From Schistocephalus solidus (Eukaryota; Platyhelminthes; Cestoda; Diphyllobothriidea; Diphyllobothriidae): a DNA stretch of 64,000 bases. Both the position numbers and the translations under genes were made by a program. A model generated the notes under the pieces. That model did not search any database, was not told the DNA's origin, and saw nothing but the letters and a program-made list of their open reading frames with translations. The DNA is taken from the NCBI GenBank assembly GCA_017591395.1, contig WEDG01007273.1, positions 1 through 64,000 of the forward strand, in the 5' to 3' direction. Positions 44,654 to 56,838 of the stretch are shown piece after piece (position 1 is the stretch's first letter; every line of letters begins with the position of its first letter).

Positions 44654-47600
44654 CTTGGAGGTCGAAAAAGTCTGCAGGAATTGATCGATTTGCTGCTCAC
44701 GCTTTTTCAACTCCCAAAACTTTTTGTTGCGTTCGCACTGGTGATCTTCAAGCTCCTGACCCACTTGCTGCATGGAATTCTCCAATTCACGAACCTTCTC
44801 GTTTAGTTCACGGATTCTAAAGAACAGGTTATTTATCAAACTTCAAACAAGGACCACATTAAATTTTTCATGTCGCTAGAACCTACGTAGAAGAGAGAGA
44901 GAGAGAGTTGAGCCAATGGTTACGTTAACCTTGAAATAAAAAATGTCTAATGTTACCCGAAGAAATTCAGACAATGCCAAAGTAGTGGAAGACTGGCAAA
45001 AAATGAAGGTAGAGTGACCCATTCTTTCAACCCACCATAAACCTGAAAATTATTTGGTACCGGAAACACTACGCAAATCTAACTGTCCACTGATGGACTT
45101 TATCGGACGGGTGCTAAGCGATTAAACGGCAGGACATTCATTAGTATCTCGCCATCTGGAATGTTCTGCCATCCGTTTGTCTATATCCATCTGCCATCAA
45201 ATTCTGATAAAATTTGGTCTGGTGGGTGAATGTTTGTTCATGATCTTTGACCCCTCATTCAGAGCTTGTTCGTTTAGGCATTTCAAGAACTGGGTATGCT
45301 GGGTCATGAGGCCAACTTGCATATGGTGGATGCTAAATCAGCCAAATTTGTCGCTGCACTTGTGGCCAGAGCCAACCCAAGCGGCGAAGCTTGGCCCACC
45401 AATGATAGTTCATTCACTGAACTAGAACCAACGAAGGAAGTACAAATGAGCAAGGATAGATTACTGCTGCCAGCCGACGAATGAAGGGCAGCCGTCGTGA
45501 TGAACCGCGTCGATTACAATGGGCAGGCAGAAACCCTCCTCGACAATCAACAGCCCTATAAATCCATGACTTCTTCGCAGGCCAAATCGATGATCGGTTA
45601 CTTAACAAGACTTCTGATCCAACTACAACGTGATATCGCTAGACGAATGGCGACAGAGATAACCAACTGATACGGAAGTGGTCCGATTCTGTGGATTACC
45701 CAAAATCCCAAAACCCAACGTTCTCCTTCGGCCAATCGTTGCCTGGAAAGGCAGTCCTATTTGCAATCTACCCAACGAATGACCCGAAAACGGAACTTTC
45801 TCTGAGAGGGCTCGTGGACGTCCATCAATTGGACCTCCCGATTCCTGACCAAAAAACGATCCAACCTGATCAAAGTATGGTAAACTTCGCTGTGGTTTCA
45901 GTATTCATAGCTATCCCACCGGGTCTAGCACGTGAAATTCTACGGAAATAGATCGGAGAGAACTATGAGGAAACGAGATGACCTCTAAACATTAGCCCTT
46001 TTATGCAACCCTTTGCCTTCTGCCAACAAACTTTCTTAACCTTCAATTATAGAACATGCGAGCAGAAGAAAGGGTCTCTGATGGATTCCCAAATATCCGG
46101 CCTAGTTGCAGAACTGGTCTTACAAGACCTGGAAAAAGTCGCTTTCAATCACTACGAACGAGCGTTTTGGCACCGATACGTGGACTGCACGTTCGTTATA
46201 ACTGAAAGAAACATACTAACAGGCTTTTCAAACTTACCTAAGGCGATCTTTCCCGACATTCATTTGACAAAGAAAGAAGAGAATGTCGAAAACTTGCCAT
46301 TCATTGAAGTCTTCGTCACATTTATAGCCGATGGAGCACTTAATATCGTAGGAAGGCGACTAACACAACTCTGATTCACAACTACCATAGCAACCATAGC
46401 AACCATACCATAGCAACCATAGCATGTAAATGCATCTGTGTTAGAGCACTCTTTCAAATGGTACCAAGGCATTGCAGTGATCTGGAGAGAAGAGTACGAG
46501 AACTACGGCATCTTTGCGACCAACTGGCAAGGAATAGACACCCAACCAGCTGCATCAGCCGCTATCTCCGCACGCACCACAGTTAAAAAACTGAAAAGAG
46601 CCACTAACACTCTGGCACACTCTACATCGCATAAAGAAGGTATCAAAAGAAACGGAACGTATCGGTGCAGAATTCGGTGTGGGTGTCGCCCATAAACCGA
46701 CAGCTTACATGCGTACCCGAATCATGCAGATGAAGGACCAACAGGAGGTAATCGAGCAATCTGGGGTAGTTTGTCAAATCTCATGCTGTAGCTGTTCTCG
46801 GCATTATACAAAGCAGACCGGGCGACGACTTAGCTCGCGAGTAAGGGAGCACCAACGGACAGTACGGTGAAGTGACCTGTTGCCTCAGATTGCGACCCAC
46901 ACCCTGGAGGAAAGCCACGAATTCAACTTCGCGAGTACGTAAGTAGTGGCGCGAACTGCTCAAGGGGTCGAGGTTTGACACCAACTCCATCATCAGACAC
47001 TTTGATCGCACGTGCTATTTTCCCACGGCCAAAAGGAGCGGTCCAGTTTCGAGTCGGAAACACACACCGTCACGACGCCGTGAGAAGACGTGGACTCAGC
47101 CTTCCCTCCACCTCCTTTTCTCTTCCTTGGACCACAAAATCGCTCATTTGTTGTTGCACTCGCACAGTCTCTGGTGACAAGCTCCTGTACGAGACCGGAA
47201 GCTCAAGCTAATAAACGCACTATCCCAGTGATCGCGTGGTAATCTTCTTTGCTACCCGAACCTAGGACTCGCATATTCGCTTTCACTCGGAGCTATATGT
47301 TCGTATTCTTTCGCGAGTCAGTCTGCTTAACCACACGAGTGGATCGGACAAGAACTAGTGAACAGGATGAATGAGAAGATGCTAATCTTAGACAGAGCTT
47401 GAGTTTAACCAAGTGATCCACCGCTTGCATCCAAAGTCATAGTCTTCGGATATCGTCAATTTCCCGCTAACAGCGGGCACTGTCCGACTGATAACTGATG
47501 AAAAAACTCCCGCACAACATGCCTCCTACTCTCAAAACTGTACTTAATTAATGTTCCTCGGCCGATCGACTTATGGATAGCTTTGTCTGGTTTCTATACG

Positions 47601-50600
47601 TTTGCACCATCAAAAACACATAAACGCGCTAACAGAATTAACCAACTATTACCCCCAAGATATTACCCCATATTGTGCCTATACCTCCATTTTATACAAA
47701 TATGCCAAGATCATTAACAGGTAAATTACAGGTCTGGTAGCTGGAGTATGTTATTAAGTGCTTCTTCCTTTGTAACTTGGGGCACACATAGGATTCCAAA
47801 ATAAAATAAGACAAGGAAACTTACTCACGATCCATGTTTGCAGTTTCCCGGTTGTCCTCTCGCACCTTTGCCAGGAGTCTTTCGCGTTCCATTTGCGGAT
47901 CTTCATGGCGCGCGGCCTCGGATAAAAGTTGATCCCGTTTGGCTTCGACTTCATGCAGCTGGCCAAACAAGCGCATGGCTTCCTGTTTGATCTGCAAGCA
48001 TTCGAATGATAACCCGCACTGTTAAAACTTACTTATAAATCAAAAGTAGGCAGTATAATATAACTACGTATGATAACCAGAACTCGATCACTTTCTTTCA
48101 GTAGTGAGGAGCTCACGTACGGTTTAATTCTTCCGTGCACATACCAAATTAGAAACAGCTGATAAAGTTAATCTCTAGCACCATGAGGCATTAAAAGCTT
48201 TGAAAAACTGGAAGTTTCCTAGCAAGTTAGATTTCATGGACAGCTTTTCCTTCTAGGCTTAAACAATTTTCACCTTGCATTGATGCACCATAATTACCTC
48301 TCCTAGTGCAAGGCATTTGCTCCTTGAAAGAGTGATAGGTTAACGGTTGAAGATAAGCCAGAGTTCGCATAGGCTACTTTTTTATCAATCCGATTTTCAG
48401 ATTATCCCGGTTACGCGCCGAGACGATGCGCATGTGGATACAGCTGCTCGAACAATCTGACGGCAAATGCACACTATTCAAAGGGTCGAATAAACTCAAC
48501 ACAAAACTCGATACAAAGTCCGATCGGATGTGCATATCAGAGCAAGCGCTTCAACCCAGTCACCACACCGCACCTGCCGTCTGCGAAGTGCCCAGCTTGC
48601 ACACAATAAACTGTATTTTACCGTCTTACATTCTATAATATTGCGCAGAAAATTACTTATTTATAAGCGATTGCAGACCTTATTCCTAAGATCACTACAA
48701 ATGCTCCATAATTTTGGGACTTCAAGGTTAAGCTCAGTCAAGGAGCATAAAATCACTCAGAAGAATCAATCGAAGACTGTCGAGAAATATATCAAACTTA
48801 GGTCCGACAGCCCAAAAAATGATTAGGCACTGCACCCTACCTTGTCCCCACGTAGGTGGCTGGCGATGGGCGACCGAGTGGTAACTGTCAACGCTATACT
48901 CAGTGATTAGCAACCGGTGACGGACATCTCGGGCTTCAAAGTATCGGTACAAACCAACTGAATATTCTTCAAGATTTATGAGCTGCTTATCCCCCTTTAA
49001 AAATACAAGTCGAACCCAGTGACTTAACCGAAGCCGTCTTTCCCAAAACGTTCATGTTGTTTGATAGTAATCGGATTAACTTTGGTGAAAGTGACTTTTC
49101 CAAAACGTTCCAATGAATTACCTATCAAGTTCTGTGGGGTCTCAGCTTCGTCTGGGCACATACCGACGATTAATTGCAAATCGTTCCACCATTCTGAGAA
49201 TGGGACCCGACCTCAAAAACCGTTCGAATAACTTACCTTAACTTCTTAACTCTGTCTTGGCACCGGGCGCAAGTGCAGCCGTGAAACAGAGAGTGAGGTA
49301 GATGCAGGAAAAGTCTGCCCTTACTTTAACCAAGTGCAATTCAACATCCTTGCACCACTATGTTGTGGTGGTGGGGTGGTGGCACGCTAGTGTCAGCTTT
49401 ACTTCCTTTTCCCTCTCCCAGGCACCAGTCGACTGTCCAAGGCCGGCAACTAGCTAAGTGTTGGATTTGGCGCAGTGACTAAGGCGGCATTTACACCTAC
49501 AGTCGATGAGTGTCATCACAGGACTCTCATATACGACAGTATTTATAGACTTGCACATGCTCTGCACAACCTGAGTAACGCGTGTTGCGAACCAATTTGG
49601 TCTCCGTTTTTGAGCCAACGCGTCTTGTGCTCAATCCGCTATGGGGGAGGGGTGGGAGGGAGCGAAGCTCTATCACAGCCTTCGCATGCATAGAGGCCTT
49701 TTGAAAATCAATCTTTGCCATCGTCAGGCCGATTGGAGCCCTTCACTCCCAAACAGTTTGTTGGTACGAGTGATAAATTTTCGTTTGTATCGACAGTTTT
49801 CTACACCATTAGCTAGCTGTGCTCAATGGTCTTCAAGCACATTTCTTGAACTTACTCACCCACGGACTTTTACAAGCAACATCCATTCAAATTCTCATTC
49901 GGTTTTACACACGCTCGCTCACTCTCTGGCGTCTTCTGATGCTGTCAGGGAAGATCCTGATCTCACAAGCGCCCATTGCTCTCTGGGATTAAGAAAAGAA
50001 TACTTGGTAACCTTTGTATGATGTATGTTTGAAGCTGTACATGTATCAGATGTCAATTGAAAACTGTCACGCTACTAAAACAACAATTTGTTTTCGCGAG
50101 TGGGATCATTGCTAGTGGCTGGCACGATGTTTGAATTAAGGCCCACATCCTAGCGGGCATTAATTACTCCGAATTTATGTTGTATGATAATAAGCATTAA
50201 ACAGGACAAAAAAGTTGTTTCGACTCAAAAGCATAATGTAGCATTTTAACTGGCGCTTAATGGTCAAAATGAAAAAGGCGAGTTTTCAGGAAAAGAAGCA
50301 TTCAACGATCTGATGCTTCAAACTGCAGGTTGAAACTTCTCTCAGGACAGTCAAGCAATTTCAGTTTGTTCAAACTCAATCTTTATGAGCAGAGTCTACT
50401 TTGGGTGGATAAGCGATCATTGAGGTTGGTCATCCACCCCTTATTAGTCGTCGTTGGCGTTCAACAGCCAATGGTGGTGTTTTAAACGGCAGACACCTAT
50501 AATAACCAGCCTTAACGGACGCAGTTCTCCCTTCGGACTAAACATATTGTCTGACGTTCACGTATATGGACTCTGCCCCAAAAAATCCAAAATTTCTGAA

Positions 50601-53600
50601 CGTTCATACTGAATCAATTGTATACTTAATATTCTCCTTCGTCCGATGGTTCGCAATCTGATGGAGCATTTAAGCAGAATTTTTCTCAAAAGCTAGGACT
50701 TTCGGCAAAAGGTAGGCAGGAGTAGACAAAGCAAACCTGAGACGAGACGATGTCCACTTCCAGGTCCCTCCGCCGAGACGACAGTTCGTCAAGAGTCTTC
50801 TGACCGTTGGCCAACTGGTTGAGTAAATGCTCGTTTAAATCTCGGAGCCGCAAATACTCTGCACGTTGCTCATCTGTCATGTCCTCGACCACGCTCTCGG
50901 CCATCTTCTTTTCCTATCACGACAAGCGGAAGGTCATTTGGATCAACCATTATGTGAATATGAATATGCCATTTGACCAACATATGAAAAAAATCGGTGG
51001 CCTCTGTGGGATTCGAACCTATGACCGCAAGAGGAAGGCTTCAGTACAGCCAACGCTCTAGCCAACTAAGCTACGAGGCCCCCACCAGGAGCCGTGAGCT
51101 TAACCACACTTGCGTCAAGGTACCCGATCAGCCTACTGCAAAGTATGCAAACCACCAATTCTTATTCAGTAAGCTGACTACCCAAGCAGGATTTCCCAAG
51201 TAATTAATTTAGAATCCACCAGATGACTACCAGGCAAAATTTATTAGCAGAGGATTTTTGGCCGATTTTAAGGATTCATTTGACACACTTAGGCAAAACT
51301 AAGCGGCCTCGATGGGATTCAAACTCACGACCCCCCGGTGTGGCCTCATAGCCCAAGTGGCTAAGGTAATGGCTCTACTGACTCCTCGCCCTTGTTGTCG
51401 TTGGGCCTATTTACATCGAGGCCAACAAGTTTTTTACAAATTGGTCAAATAAACTATTTATATCTGTTAAAAAGCACTATTACTACGGACATTAACGTGA
51501 TAAGTGAATTTCAGAGTCATTAACAGCAGGTCGAATGACAGGAGGGGGAAAAGTACCTGGTCGAATTCCGTCTCCAAGGCCATGACCTGCGCTTCCCTCT
51601 TCTTCCTCTCCTCGAAAAGACGCTCCAAATTCAGTTCTGCCCGCTCGTTGGCTGCCTTAACTTCTTCCCAGTCCAATTCTATAGTCGCAATATCGTGGCC
51701 AATGGTGGCCTTGTCCACAAGAGTATTATAATCTCCAAGTTCCCCCTAGGATGATAAAAAGAAGATCTACACGGAAGGCAGAACGACTTAAGGCTTAATG
51801 AACATAAAAAAACAGACAGCAGGAGGGAGACAAAGCGATGCCTGTTTATACGTCGGCTGACGTGACCGGTTTTAAACCTATAAGTCGAAGTTTCGTATGC
51901 CTATTTTTATGTTTGCTTCTGCCGAGAGGGTAAATTTTGGATTGCATCTTGGATTGCGCACCCTCATTAAGCGTTGCTGCTTTCGTACTTTTTAGTGTGA
52001 TGAAGTAGAGTAGGTAGAGCATACAAAAAAGGTAACAATGAATGGGCGTAAATTTTCGAAATTTGTGCCCCAGCTCGTCGTCAGACTTTGGGATGTGTAC
52101 AAGAACAATTAACTAATTAACCGTGTCTAACAGAAGTTTCTGCGTGCATCAATGTCTGAATCGGTAAGAAGTCAAACAGAAAGGTATATCGAACGACACG
52201 GCCATTCATGCACTAAAACCAATGACCTGGCAAACGCTCCCATATGTTGAAAATGTATCCGAACTTGTCGAAAAACAACTAAGAAAACATCAGATACAAT
52301 TACAACACCATCCCGCATCGATCTTCGCTCACAGCTTGTACACCTTAAGGACAAGGTTGGTTATCTTGATAGAAAAGGTGTTGTCTACAACTTTCAATGT
52401 TCCAGTTGTGGTGCTGTTTATTGTGCACAAACTACGAAATCCGTCACAACCCACACACACGAACATCAGTTAGCGGTTAGAAGACGAGACCACCTATCCC
52501 AGGTCACCATGCGCACACTGGATACTGGGTATAAATTTGTATGAGGGAGCACTCGTATTGTGGGCACCTGCCCAATGAGAAATGACCGCGAATTCCTGGA
52601 AGCAATGCACTTAGATGAGGCATGCATCAATTGGCATATCGATTTAGATGCTACATACTAAATCCTCAAGGACAAATTCAAATGCGCACGGCCAATCATG
52701 AAGGGATAATAAACTGCACTTAACGCGTATTGGCGCAAACATGGCTCAACCATAGGATATTCTGTTTGACACGGTTACTTAGTAAATGGTTCCTGTACAC
52801 ATCCCAAAGCCTGACGACGAGCTGGGGCACCATTTTCGAACATTTACGCATTAAAGTTTGTATCTTCCCAAAGAATTTCATCTCTTCTAATTAAATATGT
52901 TGGATGCCCGTATTTTAATACATAAATATATATGACCGGCTTTTAGATTAAGGTCTTCATGTCTATTAACTATAGGCATAACAACAGCTGTTGTTACAGA
53001 TGGACAGCAGGTTTGTCATCTCATAAATTTCGACTAAAATTCTGAAACACGTTTGTGAGTAGAAAAGCATTAATTGCGTAGGTTTGGAATATGAATTTTC
53101 ATACAGGCTTATCCAAAGATATTTCGGTCACGACAGGATGCAGGCTGCGAAAAGAGATTCTTTCCAAGTGGTTGTAATATCTAAACTCTGTACAAAAGGA
53201 CCACTTAAGTAGTCGGAATCTTCCTCACTGCTTTCCAATGCCTTCATAAGTTCAAATAACTTTTATAGAAAGTATGCACGAGAATATTTTTTCTTGTACT
53301 CATTTGGCAACGAAACGACATCTTTCAGTTTTGAAAAACTTTAGTAATGAGATTTTTAAGACCGTCAAAGTTCCAATCACAGAGCATCTTATCTGTCCAA
53401 TTTTTAAGTGCTCCTTATAATGTACAAATACGGTTGAGATTCCTTGCAACATTTTATGAAAACCATGTGAAGTTTTTTTCATAGGTTGGAAAAATGTGTG
53501 ATTATTCTTTGATGAAATGTACACAGCATGCAGTTTGGAAATCCTGAATGCAAGTGAAACCGAAGTTCAGGTTTCAGTACAAGGAACAGTATATTTGTGC

Positions 53601-54817
53601 AAGTTCTTCAACAAAATATATCTAAATTTATAAGTGCAGCGAAATAAATTGGAAACAAATAATGCTAATTAAATAGCCATTAAGTAGTCATTTGTTTTTA
53701 GAGACGGTCGGAAAGAAGCTCATTCAAAAGCCGGCAGTGAACTATTTCGGGATTATGCTGCACTTTAAGTAATCCTAAGACCCTACTTAAGTAATCTTTT
53801 TAAAACGAAAACACATTTAGGAATTTCGGTCGAAGATTACTGCATGTTACCTTGAACGCTTGGGAGGTGCCATATAAAGTATAAAAAGCTGACTACACAA
53901 CAAGGATAAGCATATGTGGTTATCCACGCGAATGGAAATCCCCACATGTGGCGCTGCGCCAAATTCAGCGCTAAAATTTAGCGCAAGTCACCTGCATCAC
54001 AGGGGGTTCCTAGTCCCATGCCCTATCTACAAGGCTTAAGGAGGATGCACGTCCCATCCCCACTCACAAATTAAAATGTTTCTAACACCTATTTGAATAA
54101 TATTATTTTATAATTATTTCATTAGATAACCGGTAGAGTGATGTGGAGATAACCCATTGTCCAACGTTTATTATGTGTCGTTATTTTTTAAGTTATAATG
54201 TTATTGTAACCAATAAGGAGTTCAGAGGCATCGCGTACCATTCCCTTAATAAAAGTAAAATGAACTGAAGTGACGATGCACCGTATCCTAACTCCAACTC
54301 AACCAAACGCAGCAAAGCTATACGAATGGTTTTGGTATTCAGTTTAAAATTAGCTGACTCATCGTAATCTGGTTTACCGGCATTTTTAAAAGTGCATACG
54401 TGGCGGGAGAATATCGAAGGAGCTAACCTGTAAGTTTCGCAACTCGGAAGCCAGTTGTTCGGCCATCTGCTCATATTGAATGAAACTCTGACTCTCCTTT
54501 TCCGCTTCTTCATTCTGGCTTACGATTGTCGCCAACTCCGTGGAGATTTCAGTAATCTTGTTACGTAACACGCCAAAAAAGTAAGAACGGTCTTCAATCT
54601 GCCTGCGAGGGCCTTTCACGCCAGTCTTGAGACCACCCAGGCCTTGATGCGTGATTGGTCGGTCTTCGATGCAAAGGCTTGTGTTCAGCGTGGCCCCACC
54701 GGCGCCTCCGCCGCCACGAGTCGTCGGTCGCATTCCAGTTGTTAGGCGTGTAGCAGTGCCGATCGGGGCGACAGGGACCTGGCCCGTCTTCAGACGCGCA
54801 CCGGTCACTGGGCGCAT
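44654..54817 (-). CDS. IFT74: Intraflagellar transport protein 74, five 5' coding exons (3' part not found)
   Basis: IFT-B core protein that pairs with IFT81 through long coiled coils; the pair carries tubulin for cilium building. Exons on the minus strand are 54817-54428, 51745-51557, 50913-50737, 47991-47825 and 44816-44654. All junctions are GT-AG; phases are 0,0,0,2. Together they give 362 residues that align collinearly with human IFT74. Exon 1 has the basic Gly/Arg/Thr/Pro head (MRPVTGARLKTGQ...) and the block THQGLGGLKTGVKGPRRQI. Exon 2 starts GELGDYNTLVDK. Exon 3 has EYLRLRDLNEHLLNQLANGQ. Exon 4 begins IKQEAMRLFGQLHEVEAKRD. Exon 5 has ELEDHQCERNKKFWELKKRE. Heptad-rich coiled coil runs throughout exons 2-5. 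The ATG has an in-frame TAA 9 nt upstream, but an AAAAG just before it could instead be an acceptor for an extra 5' exon or trans-splicing. The vertebrate protein is about 600 aa, so roughly the last 40% is missing. Confidence 0.93.
44891..44912. repeat. GA microsatellite
   Basis: A short run of (ga)n in the last identified IFT74 intron, 75 bp upstream of exon 5 in gene direction. Confidence 0.7.
45400..46960 (+). pseudogene. Penelope-like element: RT and GIY-YIG endonuclease
   Basis: It lies antisense in the IFT74 intron between exons 4 and 5. N-terminal RT text: KDRLLLPADE, stop, RAAVVMNRVDYNGQAETLLD. Then VVRFCGLPKIPKPNVLLRPI VAWKGSPI near 45680, the standard Penelope-like motif. After a frameshift: NFAVVSVFIAIPPGLAREIL. 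The palm frame 46003-46374 has SLMDSQISGLVAELVLQDLE and FWHRYVDCTFVITERN, where the catalytic YVDD reads YVDC. The C-terminal GIY-YIG domain (46600-46940) reads GVAHKPTAYMRTRIMQMKDQ, SGVVCQISCCSCSRHYTKQT GRRLSSRVREHQ. Other frames and stops throughout show it is dead. The fold and domain order (RT then GIY-YIG) are diagnostic of this class. Confidence 0.88.
46377..46426. repeat. Short tandem repeat, about 10-bp unit caaccatagc
   Basis: The unit caaccatagc is repeated four to five times with one shortened unit (accatac). It lies between the RT and GIY-YIG parts of the Penelope-like element, perhaps an insertion or slippage product. Confidence 0.8.
49250..49410 (+). repeat. Diverged family A UTR fragment in IFT74 intron
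   Basis: ctctgtcttggcaccgggcgcaagtgcagc...gaggtagatgcag...catccttgcaccac resembles the family A UTR sub-block at 11600-11720. It is much older than the other copies. Confidence 0.5.
50999..51080 (-). repeat. tRNA-derived SINE-like head
   Basis: On the minus strand it starts GGCCTCGTAGCTTAGTTGGC (A-box TAGCTTAGTTGG) and contains GGTTCGAATCC (B-box). The end AGAGGCC can pair with GGCCTC at the start. An anticodon-like hairpin (GGCT/AGCC with loop GTACTGA) is present, but the T-stem pairs poorly. It therefore looks like a tRNA-derived SINE or tRNA pseudogene rather than a working tRNA. It sits in the 643-bp intron between IFT74 exons 2 and 3. Confidence 0.6.
51305..51390 (-). repeat. Second tRNA-like SINE segment
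   Basis: The minus-strand 3' half GTCGTGAGTTTGAATCCCAT CGAGGCC closely resembles the first segment's GTCATAGGTTCGAATCCCAC AGAGGCC. The following bases in both lead to a TCAAATG-containing body. The 5' half differs (AGTAGAGCCATTACCTTAGCC) and does not close an acceptor stem. It probably belongs to the same or a related SINE family in the same intron. Confidence 0.45.
52040..52140 (+). repeat. Left arm of inverted repeat around Penelope-like fragment
   Basis: The arm gggcgtaaattttcgaaatttgtgccccagctcgtcgtcagactttgggatgtgtaca...(continued to about 52138) is the reverse complement, with about ten differences, of 52761-52856. Confidence 0.8.
52141..52760 (+). pseudogene. Penelope-like GIY-YIG fragment between inverted repeats
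   Basis: The text is LPYVENVSELVEKQLRKHQI, then in a shifted frame LKDKVGYLDRKGVVYNFQCS, CGAVYCAQTTKSVTTHTHEH QLAVRRRDHLSQVT and REFLEAMHLDEACINWHID. This matches the GIY-YIG end of Penelope-like proteins (compare EHQ...DLLPQIATHTLEE in the 45-47 kb element). It belongs to a different subfamily from the 45-47 kb copy. The RT is absent. Confidence 0.75.
52761..52856 (+). repeat. Right arm of inverted repeat
   Basis: Reverse complement of 52040-52140; the core acatcccaaagcctgacgacgagctggggcac pairs with the left arm core with few mismatches. Confidence 0.8.
54035..54275 (+). mobile_element. LINE family C 3' end in IFT74 intron 1
   Basis: It matches the 3' end of the 22-23.4 kb family C copy: gagataacccattgtccaacg, ccaataaggagttcagaggc, then a tail aataaaagtaaaatgaactga. 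It has diverged moderately and no coding part is present. Confidence 0.7.
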
Positions 54818-56838
54818 GATCTTTTAGCAGATAGTATGAATAAGGGTTTGGTGGCATAGAGATATAACAACGTCGTACTTAAATGAAAACAGTAGTATTA
54901 TAAAATAATACATCATGACACGAAGACCTTTACCACTAAACTCCCCCACATAGCTCGTAATGCCCATGACAGTTGAGCTCTGATCGATTTCTCCACTAAA
55001 GTCACTCATTCCGATAGATGCAAAGATGGGAATTTTATGAAGCAGATCAGAACTATAAGCTGCGATCATTTCAACTGCATCTGCGGCTGTCTCTGGGAGT
55101 GGATTCGAGTGAGAATTCGAAGAGTCAGACGAATAAGTGTCTTATTCAAGAGATCGCATTTACTCATTCTCTCAAACATTCCGTTCAGTACTAATAAAGG
55201 AACTATAAGCCATGTTCTCAGTGAGTAGTTTTTAAGGCATCGGATACCGCACTGATATTCGTTCGGAAATAGAACTGTCAATCCCCAGACTACGTGAGAT
55301 CTATCAGTTTAGCTAGACGATCAAGTACGCAAGCGGAGGCCCTGCAATCAAGTACCCACACCACAAACAGACTGCTTAAATTGCCGTAAAATAAAGGAAT
55401 TTTAGCGTATTCGCGCATTAAGTTACGCCAATAATTTGTTTTGCAATTTCTAATAGAAGTCTGAGTTTATTTTTAGTTCTGAATATTGCAGTTGGTTTTG
55501 GAAGTAACTATTTTGACCCAAAACCCATGCACATTCACCATTTACGACATTGAGTTTAAAAATTTTTCCAGACCCGAATTCCGACTGTCATGAACGTCAT
55601 CCGTCTTCGCTTCGATAGTTTGAATTAGAATACTGAGGCATATTGATGAACGAGGAGTGAACTGAAGTTCTACAACAGTTCGGACTAAGAATCTGTGCAA
55701 ACGATAATTTCGATGCAGAAACAGTACCGATCTACGTTCTTGGCCGGTTATCAACTGAAGAATATTCGCTGACCTGAATGGGCAAATCAGAGACGAGGAT
55801 TCTTAAATTTCGAAATGTTCAGGAGCTGGACAGGAAACTTCTCTGTGAGGACCGTGAGTCAGCAAATTAGGGAAGCAAAATAATTCGGGTGGCACTTGTC
55901 TAGACCGGTTACGAGAGAAACCAATGGGACAGCGTGGCTCGCCTTTGGGTGTTTTTACTTATCAATAAGCAGGCATACTAATTTTGGAAGGCTCCTTCAA
56001 ATTAAGTTGATGCAAATGATAATTTTGGATATTCGGTTGGAAGGGCATTACTTTAGCCATCAAGGATAAAGATCATATTTGCTAATCAGGAACTAAACCT
56101 GTCAAAGGCAAAGGAAAAATTTGGATATTTGACCATACTGAGAACATGTGCGTTAACGTTTGATTATCGTGCTATAAAAAATTAAAGCTACCCAAATAAA
56201 AATGTTTTAAGGATATTTTAAGGATCTATTGGCTAAAAATTAATTTGGAGTTAACATCGAAAAGTGTTAAAGTCATTCTACACGATAATGGAAACGTTCT
56301 TTAAGGTTCCTGTGCAAAATGCACGTATATATGCGCCTGTTTGTATATGATTCCGATAAGGAATCGCGTTCAGTACCCTTCAAAGAAGCTGCAAAAGCAG
56401 TGAAGCTTATTTTGTGGAACGGATTCTAGTCACACTGGATTTTTCAAAACATCCCCAGTTTATCAATTGAGCGGTAAGACGGTCGTTCCAGCTGGTTTTC
56501 GCTTATGCATCTTCACTGCCTGTGTTTTGCTACAAACGTATTCGATGTATGGACTTTGAACTGCCTATTGGGGCTCTCAATTTAGTTCCACCAAAAACTG
56601 TCCCTCCATCAGCTCTTAGAAGTGGACGATAAAGTCGGTCATTGCAAGACATATAGATGTAGGCTTACAAGAAGTAAGGAGGGTGTTTGCCATGATCCCC
56701 ATACCACCTCTATGCCACTTGGCTTTACTATTGACGCTTTTAACGACCTTATATCGAAAGAATGTGATGACGTTACTAAAAGATTCAGGAAAGTGGTTTG
56801 CATCGAGTCCCAGAGGTTGTGTCCCATGACCTCCAACT
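54818..56838. other. Upstream of IFT74; nothing recognised
   Basis: This must contain the IFT74 promoter or a 5' leader exon, but I cannot mark either. The overlapping short ORFs on both strands have no recognisable motif. Confidence 0.35.

Noticed and set aside
48426..48826. ORFs in the IFT74 intron between exons 3 and 4
   Set aside because: They are on the opposite strand from the gene, overlap each other in different frames, and show no motifs or similarity to IFT74 or to the TEs in the window.
54594..54857. 87-codon minus-strand frame through IFT74 exon 1 starting upstream of the ATG
   Set aside because: It is a different frame from the one matching IFT74. The MRPVTGARLK frame alone aligns with orthologues.
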